Below, piece after piece: positions 14,196-26,100 of a stretch of 64,000 nt of DNA (the first letter of the stretch is position 1; the number at the start of each line of letters is the position of its first letter). The position numbers were made by a program, and so were the translations under genes. Source of the DNA: Undaria pinnatifida (taxonomy: Eukaryota; Sar; Phaeophyceae; Laminariales; Alariaceae); assembly GCA_012845835.1 (NCBI GenBank), contig JABAKD010000009.1:20052318-20116317 (forward strand). Reading direction: 5' to 3'. A model generated the notes under the pieces. The model worked only from the letters and a program-made list of their open reading frames with translations. It searched no databases and was not told where the DNA came from.

Positions 14196-17100
14196 ATTCC
14201 AGCGATGCTTCTCTTCTTGCCATCGCTCGCGCATTCGCTCTGCATGCTCTCGGACAATGTTTCGATGGTTGATGTGAACCTGCATGTGACGCGCCATGTC
14301 TTGCTGTCTAGGAGTCAGACTCGAAATTCGTTCCTGCTGTTCTCGCTCTCGCTCTTGCTGCTGCTGCTGCTGCTTCTCTTCTTGCTCTCGCTCGCGCGTT
14401 CGCTGTGCGTTCTCTCGGATGAGGTTTTGATGATGGATGTGGCCCTGCATGTGACGCGCCATGTCTTGCTGTCTGGGAGTTAAACTCGAAACTTGTTGTT
14501 GTTGCTGCTCCAGTTGCTGCTGCCCCTGCAGCTCAGGAACAGAACCAGAAATAAAGTTGAGGTCGTTGCGGCCACCGGCATTCGAAGAACCATCGGAAAT
14601 ACTGCAAACAACTCCCCTCTCTGCGGCGGCGGCAGCGTTGCTATCCTTCACGGCTGTAGTCTCGATCTGCCCCGGCAACAAGGACAGGTCGACCGCGGCA
14701 GCCTCGCGCGTCGCGATCTCCCATCTCGGTGGCGGGTTTTCGACAAACAGCGAGGCGGTCATCACCGCAGCGGACACCACCAACGCGGCGGCGCGCTCGT
14801 AGTGACGCGCGCACCGCACGACAAGATGCGGATCTGCGAACGGTAATACATCGGCATCAATGTTGTCGCTTTCCTCGTTTCCAGGAGACGCTGGCGAACT
14901 GTTCCCAAAGCAAGGCACACCTTCAGAGCATCAAGGTGGTAGAGAAAAGGAGGGGAAGAGGGGTGTACTTACTGTCACGCATGGCGGCAGGGGAGGTCGG
15001 TAAGGGTGACGCAGAGAACGACGACAAAGAGAAAAAACGACGGCGGCGTGGGCGAGGCGTTAGCGCCGTGCAACATGGTAATGAGTCTTGGATTCAAGAA
15101 GACGGTTGATCTCGAAAGGTTGACAAATTTTCGCCGTAATATGCACAGGCGAAAAGACCCACACAAGAGCAGCGCGAATCTTCAAGGTCGGTGTCATCGC
15201 CCGTCAATTTGTGCAAATGCAGCGGGCGGCGTCGAAAGAAAAGTCTAAATGTTTCAGCGTCAAATTTCCCAACCCGTTCCCGCAAAAACCACTCCTTACC
15301 TGTAACGCCAAGCCACGACTGGCGGAGGCTCTTCAGTGCCGCCACCGATCCGGGGAGGGCGGCCGGGGCCCCCCAACCCTCAACACCAGGGAGGGGACTC
15401 AGGGTGTCTAACCCCCTCATAGCTGCCTGCCAATCGGGATGCTCGCCCGGCCCGGAGCGGTGACCGCCACCTGCAGCACCGACCGGGTTTTCGACGACGT
15501 TTGCTTTGGCTGGGTGATCGTGTTTGCTAAAGCTTGCGGGATTCAGGGTCCAATGTGGGGGCGAGAGGTACAATCTAGCCCCGGTATAGAACTGAAAAAG
15601 TAATCCATGCCTGCAACGGAACAAAAAATATACCTACTTGTATGACGCTGATATCGGTAGTTGTTGAAGGAAACGGGGCACATGCGGAAACAGCGAGGAT
15701 ACTCACGTCGCCCCTTCGCTACGCACTTGCTCGGTTCAGTAGCAGTGACTCGGAGAGTACCACGATGTATACAATATAGCGACGGTGGGTCCGTGCAGTT
15801 GTCGAGCGCGGCTTCCGCATCAATTTGTATTATATCGGTGACGCTGCTAATCCCCGCAGCATGAACAATAACTCTTATCACACCCACATACTTTGTTAAA
15901 CAGCAGAATCGGCCCACGGGCTACCGGAGGTGTTCGCACGCCCCGAACCCGAAACCTTGCGTTCACCTCCCAGAGCATCAGCCAGATCGTACAGGCGACA
16001 CGCGATCCTCGCCAGCGCCTGCGCCGCCCTCGCCGGCGTGCACGCCTTGTCTGCCGCCTGTTCATCCAACTCCTTCAAACACGGCACGTCCGGCACTTCC
16101 CACCTCGCGAAGGTCGTGGGTGCGCGTCTAGAATAAGCGGGATGACCTCCCTCTTGATCGTGCTTGGCCTCCGATACCGGCGGCATCAATTTTGGCAGGG
16201 ATGTAGATGCTGCAGCGGCGGCAGCGGTCATGAAATCCAGTGTGCTGACGGCTGCCACCGATCTAGTCGCGGGGCTTTGCGGCGGGGTTGCTGGGGCAGG
16301 CATGGCGTTGTCTGCGCCCAGGTAGGTGAGGCACTGGTACTGCGGCCTGCTGCTTTGGAGAGGGGAGGTAGGAGTGCGCGAGTGCGGAGCAGCGGGGCTT
16401 AAGCAACTACTAGTACGGGCGACGAGTAACAGGGTGTTGCGGCATCGCCTAGACCAGCAGGGGCAGCACCAGTCACCGACAACATACCAGGAACAACACA
16501 GGTGCAGTCCAGTTCTTTAAAAATGCGCGATCGATCTTGCCTGACGTATATCGTAAGGCCACAGTATATTCTTCAAGTATAGTGGTGCAATGGTAGGTCA
16601 CTAAGCCTCACCTTTGGCACAGGGCCAGGAGCGGGGCAATGGACTTCTCCTCGATGACGAACACGCTCCCATCTCTCTGTAACACCCACACGCTACCCCC
16701 TGCCGGTAGAAACAAGGCAACAGGTGCGCCAGCGAGAGGCCGTATGCGGGCAAGAAGCAAGCACATCGTCAGAAGCCAGATAGGAGACGGGTGCCTTTTG
16801 GTTCTACCCGTCAGCCTTGACGCCGCGCTTATCTCTTTCGTGTCTGGTATGAACGGATAAAACCACGCAACCACGGCCCCAAAGGATGGCCGGCCACGAA
16901 CGCCGCCAACAACGTAACATGAGCCCCTTTAACGTTTGGGGGCCCATGAATAGCGACGTAAGAGACAACAAGAGCGGCCTCATCACCCCCGCCTAGGAAG
17001 AGCGTGCACCAGTACGAGAATTGCCATAATGAGCGCGCGTCTTTCAACTCCTTACGTTGCAGTCATTACATAGGGCACATTGCCCACCCCAACAGCTAAC

Positions 17101-20100
17101 AGCCGGAAAACAGACCGGGTTACCTTGTGTGGCCGATGGCATATTATTTCGTCATGTCATGATTCCATTTTTTTTCTTCTGAAGCCCCTAGAGGGCTGGC
17201 TAAGTTCTAACATTCGTGCGCGTGTTGCCGACCTCACCTTGCGGAACGGGTCCACCGTCCGTAGGCACCCCTGATTGGATAGTCCTAGCCCGCTGCTCTG
17301 CTTCCTCTTCAGCCCCACCCGCGAAGCACAGCAGGACACACATGCCTCGCAGCGCTGCCGCGCTCGTCTCCGAGCCGAAACACGCCCTTTTGAGAGCGCT
17401 GTAACGCTCAACCACCACAAGGATGGCATTGAGAATTAGGGGACCATCGCCACCCCTCCCCTCTTTTATGGCGGGTGCTGTTGTCGCTGAGCTTGCAGTC
17501 GGGTGGGGAGGAGGCACGCAAAGCGTAGACGCGAGTCCTGTCGCAACAATGGGCGATCAAACAATGAGATGCATTGAATGTCGAGCGAGAGTATATGTTA
17601 GGGGCGAAGAGGGGGAGAGAGGAATGGCTCGGTCGATCTGCCAATAGGAAGACGAGAGAGGGCGGGAGTCCTTAATGTGCCATGGCATATGCTGTTAATG
17701 AAACCCGAAGGATGCAGCGGCAACCGTAACAACCGGTGTCGCGAGACGTCTATCGTCAAACCGATTCAACTCTCGCCATGTGTTGGGAGTGACAATGTTC
17801 CCTTTCAAATCAACACGGGAGTTGCACAGCCGCCGGCAAAGGGAACAAAACGGCCATATACTGTCAAAATACTGCCAGTAGGTCAGCACACGTATTTGTT
17901 CACCGCGAAAACAACTCGCCGCGCAGCCTGTCCGGTGGCTGAACGGCTGGCGAGCACGCCGCAGAGTAGACGGTAGGGTCCGATGCAACGGGCGCTATGC
18001 AACAGGTTGCCAAGGGTCGATCGAAAACGACAACACTTTGTAACGTCGCGGCTAACCTGCAGAGGAGACCACCGAGCGGCGCGCCTGGTGAAGTTCGTCC
18101 ATGGTGGCAGTTACAATCCCAATAGCATCCCACGCCCGGAACCTGCACGCATGATAAACGAAGCAATCACACGGCGGAAGGTAGAGATTAGACAGGGTCA
18201 CCACGCACTCCTTTCCCGACGGCAGCCAAAGAGACAAAACATGATGACGGGTGCATGAGGCAACATGGAACCCGAGTTTTTGCTATTACACTCTCGGCGA
18301 TATTATGTTGAGATTGGGGGGAGGGGGGGTCGATAATGGAACCCAGTGGTCCTTGAAACGCCTCCAGATATTATGAAAACGCCCTCCCACGGCAAGTCAA
18401 TAACCTGACGTGTCGTGTTCTCCTACATGTGGTCAGCCCTACATAAAAAATGCCTACGCATGCCACCAGAGGAAGACAAGCAAAAGTATCACCCATACAC
18501 TATCATCACGACGGACCCGTGGACTCGCCCAGTCGAAGAATAGGACTCCAACGCAGGACGAAGCGCCCGGCAATTAGTACCAAACGCCGGCCGAAACTTC
18601 GCCAAATCAAGAACGTCCTACAACAAGAAAATAACGGTGGACCCACAAGGCAGCACCCACCCAGAAACATAACGTGTTTAGGAAAGGGCGGTGGAGCACC
18701 ATGATCCGGCCGCTGAGAACGAAAGATATTTCGTGCCCGCAGTATTCCTACAGGTCATACGTCAGGCCCGACGCCTATAAGCCAGATATTACTATTAATA
18801 ACCCTAACGCCAGCCCGTAATAAACTAATCCTATCCGTAACGTGGTAAACAACATTGAGAACCGCGAGGACGCCTGCTCCAACAAACACGGCATTGCAAC
18901 ACCGATCGGTCTACAACGACGGTCACCCGACCTAAAAAATCCCGCACTAATGCTAGACAGAATGTCTGACGCGGCTAGAGCCACCACTAATACCTCAAAC
19001 ATCACCAACGCGTACCGACCCCCCAAGGCACGACGAACGGGTGCCCTCGAGAGCATGATACCGTACGACCGAGCAGGGCTACCAATAAACCGGGACAACG
19101 CGTGACTCATGCCACGACGGTAGCAGGCGCACTAATCTTTCCTGGGGCACCTCGCTTGAGCACCTCTAGACCTCATCCAAACTCCGACTTCGAGAACATG
19201 GCGCAAGTGCAATCTAATTAACGACCCCATGGCCTACGAATATGGTGTAAAACACAAATGATTTTTCAAAAGGTATTAGGCAGTTCGTTAGTGGAGGAGC
19301 CCCGTTAGCCTAAAAGGCTTTCGCCAAAAAAGAGGAACCGTAACCCTATCGTAGCACGAGTCGCGGGTGTGATTGGGCCAAAAAGAGGTACTGTACCCCA
19401 TGTCTACGTCACCACGAGTAGAAGACAATGGGCATGCTTGCCCTTAGTGACTTCTAACGGTGGAATTGCAGCGCGGCGACGTTTGCCACCCCTTTGTACC
19501 CTCAGCACGCATCTTTGAACACGAAACAAAAGAGACCCCTACGACTGTGCCAGTTGCCACTGGTTAAGGACATACCCAATAACACAGCTTCCAAAAATTC
19601 TCCCGTGGCGAAAATACCCCCCGGAGAAGCACCAACCAAGACAGCAACGCCAACAACGGCTAGATGCAGCAAGGCCGCCACCTGCGCGACCGCCGACCAT
19701 AACCCAAGGGGTTCCCGCCGGCACGCGCTAGGCCCATGTTCAACGGTGCAACCGACTCTGCCTGCCATCTTGCATGGTCAACGCTGGGAGACAGCTGATG
19801 TACAGCGCAACGAGGTCACATGGGCCGTATACATAATAGTATAATGGGCGCCCCCACACCGTACTCCCGTTGGAATTGGGCAACAAGGGACAACACGCAT
19901 CGCGTCTTCGGCCAACTTGCACTCCAACGCGGCCTTACCTAGTTGTGCGGGTCACGAAACAATACCGGCCACCAAACATAAACCCTTACCAGAGCATGGA
20001 AAGACGTATTCTACAGTGTTTCGTGTCCAAACAAACCATGGATTATGCCGCTTTCGGTTCCCGAAGCGGCATAACCTTCTCCGTTCCTTCGGCCAACCCC

Positions 20101-23100
20101 CGGGGCGAAACAACTTCCACTTTGTCATCAAGACTGCGCTAAGTCACTGGTCCTCGTGTAGCGTCGATATCACCGTCCTTTACGTCGAATAGCCGGCGCC
20201 GTGCTGTGAGACAGCCACGAAACATTGAGACGAGCCACGCACCGAATGAATAAAGCAGGACAACCCTCGAGATTACCCCCGTGTTAGCCTAGGATGCTGC
20301 CACAGGGGCCGCAGGTGCAGCACAAAATCGCCACCACTACGAGCACCAGCACCGACGCAAGCTACGTTAGGGGAGCACCTAGGTAGTTCTTTTGACTCCG
20401 CAATCGAGGACCTCCAAGGCCTCGGCCGAAAACCTACTTGAGAACAATGTCCGACCCGATGAACAATCCCATGACCTCGGTATACTGTGCTCCGACCAAA
20501 CACACCTAAGGCCAAGACGGTACTCCAACGATATTGTGTAGTTGCTGGGTTGATTGGTACCATATCGTTTGTCAGAAATGCTTTGGCTAAGCACTGCGAT
20601 AACCCCATCGTGACTTACAAAAGCATGCATCAGATGCTCGTGGGTCCACCCAGCAAGGGTCAACTCAAACAGATCAGCGATAGGGTGTCCAAACTGAGCG
20701 CCGCTGTGCAGCGGTGGGGTTATTGCCAGCGGAATAACACAACAAAATGGTCACGTCGCACCTACAACACTGAAAACATCACCAAACATCCCTAAGGATG
20801 TGACGGGGAAACCAGCTTGTGTGGAAACTTCTGCACTCGAATATCAGACATAAAAACTGTTAATGGTGTCACGGCCAAAACAGGTGCCAGCAAGACCAGC
20901 ACGAGCAGTGGCCTTGCATGGTGAATGTCATGATAATAATTGCGCAAACATGATATAAGGAACGTAGCATGGGCACGTAGCATGGGCACAAAATCGCTCT
21001 GACGTGCGGGGGGATCATCCCATGTGGGGTAGGGCCCCGTCACTCCGGGGGTAAAATTGTGAAAAAAAAAAATAGACAAACGTTTCGTGGCGTGCCAGAC
21101 GTACATGACACCACATTCGGCTCCTACCAGACCCATGTCTAATGCCAAGGGGAGACACACCGGGTCGCCGGGCAAGGGGCTCTTCGTTTCCACCTGCCGG
21201 CATGATGAACATCGAGGAATACACCCTACAGCGGTGCCGCAACTATAACAGGAAAATCGCGGATAGGCCGGACAATTGTCCCCCAGTCGACATGACAAGT
21301 CTTCAACTACGGCGGCGCCTCCATTGTGACCGGATGCGCGTGGATTGACGGGGCAAACCTCGCCCAATCGAAGCTACAGGGACCCAACTATGGCGTGCGG
21401 TCCTGTCCGTACTCTCGCAGAAGACCGTATACGGTTATCACCTAAGAGAAGACTGTACTACTATCACGTACCATGTACTTCGAAATATGGTAACGTAGAC
21501 CATTCTTGCCAAAACAAGATCGTTTTACGAAGAATACGGGAGACCATCGCACAACGGGCGGCAGCCTCCGCCTCGACCTTCGAACGCTCCTTGGCCCCTT
21601 TATAACTTGCACCAACGTTTTGGGTACAAACTAATGATGTGAAAGAAATGGTTTCCAGTTCTACGAGGACCAAACATGTCACGCTGGTTCCCTATAAACT
21701 CTCGCTTTCCCACCATTCTTAGAGCCGTCGCTCAAAGCGGCCAAGCTGTCACTAGACGACTCAAACCTTCTCGGAGGCAAAACAGAACAAGAAGAAAATC
21801 ATCTACAAGGACTCAACAAGACCTTCCACCCTCGCCCAACCCATGTACGACGAAACCCTAGCCCGTGCGCCTACCTCCCACCCCCCACTTCGTGGCCCTC
21901 CTTTGACGGGGGTTGGTTCTTCTCCATCCCCTCCTCTAGGTGCTTCCTCCATTTGAACTCGGCGCAAGGGTCCGCCCTCGCCAGGATTTCTTTGAAGGAC
22001 AGCCTCTCGGCAGCTAGCCACGTCTTCGTTGCCTCGGCCGACGACGTTGTTAGTCCTGTCCCGGTGGCGGGTTTCGACTGGACATCTTCGGGCGGGGAGG
22101 AGGAGGAGGAGCAAGAAGAGGCGTGTCCCTCGACGTCTTGCATCCATAGCACGGCATCGGCCGCTGCTGCTGCGTGCCCCTCTTGCCTTAAAACGGGAAA
22201 CAGCCTCGCCTTGATTCGGACACACGGAACAACCGACCCAAAACCGGCGAAAAACGACGAGAAATAGGCGCAGTACCGTTACCATCGCAGAAACGGTGCA
22301 AAACAACCCATCACACGATGCAGAAGCAGCGAAGGCCTAGCACTGCGGCGGCGGGGGGTGAGAGAAGAAGAGGGGGGTGAGGTGTGGCACTAAGCCCTCG
22401 CAAAAGTCTACCGTAGTCCCCGTCGATATATGTATCACGGCGGGGGGGTTGGGCATGTTATCGGCGCTGTTCCATCTCAAAACGGACAGAGCTGGCAACG
22501 TTCCTGCTCGTGTGCCGGAGGCAGGTGGCGCACAACGTAAGGCAGAAGATGCCCGCAGTAAAGCAGGACGTGTCACATCTATTGTAGGTACGGGGACAGA
22601 TGTACGGTGCTTCAATGGCCTGCGTTGTTTCGTTCCCAGATCGCTGCCTCCTCAGGCCTTAACCCTTCTGGGATTCATATACAGCAAACGGAAAAACGGC
22701 GGGTGCAATACGTTGAAGCCAGTAGGCTACTGCAGGCTACTGTAGGAGTAGGACGAGCGAGGCATGTTTTTTCTGAAGGCTCCTCGCCTGAGGATATTAA
22801 AGTCCCACCACCAAAAAACTGGTTTGGGAAAAGAAAAACGGTACCCGACGAGCAATCCCATGGGCTAGGTATACAGCAAAAATCGTGCAAAAACAAGAAA
22901 ACTAAATTCCGACGATTTCGGGTTAAGGAGCCCCGTCATTCGGAAAACAAAATGGCCAAAAAAAGGTATACCTCTCATCGTAGAACGCGTACAGCAGTAG
23001 AGCCATCCCACGGTAGGAGTTGCCCTTTTCGGGCTAAGTAATGTTTCTGGCCTTCTGCCTTCTGACTGGTTAACCTCTTCAAGTGAGGAACTACCGGTTG

Positions 23101-26100
23101 GTCATTGGTCAAGTAATTTTGTCCTTCCGCGTTCTGATTGGTTGACCTCTTTAAGTGAGGAACTACCGGTCAGTCATTGGTCAACTAATGTTGTCCTTTT
23201 GCGTTCTGATTGGTTGACCTCTCTAAGTGAGGATCTACCGGTAAGTCATTGGTCAAGAAATTTTGTCCTTCCATGTTCTGATTGATTGACCTCTCTAAGT
23301 GAGGAACTACCGGTTTGTCATAGGTCAAGTAATTTTGTCCTTCCGCGTTCTGATTGGTTGAGCTGCTCAAGTGAAGAACGACTGGTTAGTCATTGGTCAA
23401 GTAATTTTGTCCTTCTGCGTTCTGATTGGACGAGCTGCTCAAGCGAGAAACTAGCGGTCAGTCATTGGTCAAGTAATTCTGTCCTTCTGCGTTCTGATTG
23501 GTTGAGTTCCTCAAGTGAGGAACTAGCGGTTAGTCATTGGTCAAGTAATTTCATTCGTACATTTGTTTTAGGACTAGCGCATGGAAACGTTGGTCGTTTT
23601 GTGCGAACGAATGCCTTCGAAGTCCTGTTTCGGGTGATGTTCATGATATTGAGCTTTTTATGTTAGCAAATTCTTAGTCTGCTACAATTCTACCGTGGGA
23701 AGACTCAATATCATCAACATAATCAACGTCATCAACATAATCAACATAATCAACATCGTCAACATCATCAGCATAATCAACATAATCAACATAATCAGCA
23801 TCACCCTGCTGCGTCCGTCATACCACCATTTCGACAAATATATTTTCCTCTGCTGAATCCCCGAAAGGGTATACAACTCACCGACCAGAGCTTACGATCG
23901 GCCTCCGCCACGCCCCCCCAGACATCCTCCACAGATGCGCCGGCGTACGCCAAAAACGCCTTCCACGTTGCGCCGCAGATCCTCGCTCTCTCCGCCGTGT
24001 AGTGCGTCTTGATGTCGTCTCTTGCGCCGAACAGGCTGACCACGAAAGCCTTACCCGCCCCCTCGTGCATCTGCGGCCGCTCTTCAGGTCTGCTGCCAAG
24101 GTCTGTCTGCTGGAGGCACATGCCGCCGCGCAGCCGCAGCTTATAATCTGGAGATACCCCCAAACGGGATCGCGGATGCGAAGTCATTTACGTGAGAGGC
24201 CCAGGCCGTGTGGGACGGACATGTAGAGGGGTTAGGGGGAGTGTACTAATTTCATCCATAGGTGCAGTCTTAAGACCATAGACCCTCTCATCCATACGAT
24301 GCCGGGACGGAGCACATCGGGTGTTCACCGACCAGGCAGACATCGTGTGCACCAAGCGCGAAGCGCCGTAAGGTGTTCGGCGAGTGGCATTACTGATGAG
24401 CTGCATCCTACTAAGAACCTCGTGCGTGCTTTGCTGCATATTGATGACAGCTTCGAGTAAATGTATTGTGTGGGAGCGTCGGAGGGGTATTTGTTGAGAG
24501 TATGGACCTTGGATTCAAATCTAAGTTAATGCGCAGTCTATTCGAGCAGTATATTCGCACGAATAAGATAAGCAGTTGAAACTTACGTTGAATGCTCGGT
24601 GGAATTAAATGTAAACGTAGATTTGATTATGTTAAGGTTGTCCCGTTGCCCCGGTATTCTACCGGACTACGGGCATTGTTCCGTGATGATCAAGTGGTGA
24701 TGCAACCCACCATCATCACTCTCTCATACTCTCCCATCTCTCCCTTCTCCTCCTTTCTTTCCTTTTCCTCTCTCTTTGGCCTCAAGCGCCCTTTCCAAAC
24801 TATTCCTTTTCTTTCTTACCACAAGTGGTCTTAAGAGACACTTCGGTGCCACCTCTGCATATCTTCGCATAGAAGACAGCCCCCACACAACCATTGTGTT
24901 CATAAGCTATTCACAGGTTATGAGCCTCGACCTTCGATATAAACATCGATCGACACCAAGCAACACGTCATTGAAGTTTGTCGTACCTTACCGGGAAGTT
25001 TGATAGAAAACCTTCAATAAGATGACTACAGCATCAGCGTCAGCATCAGCGATCAGCATCAGTATCAGCATCACCATGGGAGAGTCCACGAAAGCAGGTG
25101 ATGCGGTAGACAAGCTCGTTAGAGCTCTCAATGGCAAATTTAATGGGCTCAAGTTCGACGTATGGAAACGCACGGCTCAGTCCGGGATAAGTATGCGTCA
25201 TGCCGGGATCTCTGATATCCTGGAAGGGCGCCCTTGCCCCGAGCCCAAGCTAATTAATCCTCGTCCATCTTCTATAAGAAGTAGACCTTCACGAGCTGTA
25301 CCTCGCAGCCAGGCCGCTGACGAAACAGACACTCAGTCCGGGGAAACACCATCGGCTGAAACAGCAGAAAATGTACAGCCGGACGCAGGGAGTACTCCCG
25401 TGGACACGGCGCATCTGCTACCATCATCTTCAGGATATTCTACACTCCCAGCCGCAACATCAGTTTCATGGGCCACGGATGACAACATCTCGAATTTGGG
25501 AGACATCAAGAACTGGCACCGCGACAACCGTCTTCTGTTCGGCTTCTTGTTCCTGAGCACATCGGGAGCTGCGGCCAGCTTTCTTCTACAATTCAAGCGG
25601 AAACGAGGTGAACTTGCGAATGGGAAGGCTGCTTGGGATGGTATGGTTGCAAAGTATCAAAATTCTACCCGCCAACGTAGACGTATGCTGAAGCAACAAC
25701 TAAATCAAATGGCCATGACGAATGGGCAAGAACCAGACATATTTACCATTGAAGAATACTTCTTACGGGATGAACTGGTGGACATGGGAGAGGTATTCAA
25801 CGATGACAGCATACTGGACAGAGTGCTGGAAGGACTCACGGAGGAATACCTGCAAATAAAATACAGCGCCGGAGCAGATGATCACTTCACACTCGACCGA
25901 GCTGTGATAACAATGCGTATTATGTACGCAAACAAAGCTATGCGAAACGGGCCTTCGCGAAAAGCGAAAGGGCGTGGGTCTGCTATGGTAGTCACGTCAA
26001 CACCCTCAACAATAGTGACCTGTTCACTCTTCAAAAAGCCAGGTCGTCGATTCCAAAATTGCTTTAAACGCAAGGGAACGATGTAGGGGGAAAAACATCC

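Larger units (their letters stand above)
22210..23881. other. FKGP intron 7
   Basis: A 1.7-kb intron containing the minisatellite at 23040-23560 and a short-unit repeat at 23705-23815. The stretch at 22770-23000 is loosely similar to 20380-20520 and 19240-19420 in intron 8, suggesting a shared decayed repeat. Confidence 0.7.

Noticed and set aside
14151-14802. Plus-strand frames with polyleucine and polycysteine
   Set aside because: Antisense shadows of the FKGP glutamine tracts in exon 13.
18775-19110. Hydrophobic minus-strand frame that might suggest an organellar membrane protein
   Set aside because: No conserved residues of a known family, and the neighbouring sequence is equally open on the other strand; composition effect of the A/C-rich block.
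21464-21682. Minus-strand frame considered as an extra FKGP exon after exon 8
   Set aside because: No acceptor and donor pair in the phase required and no FKGP-like residues.
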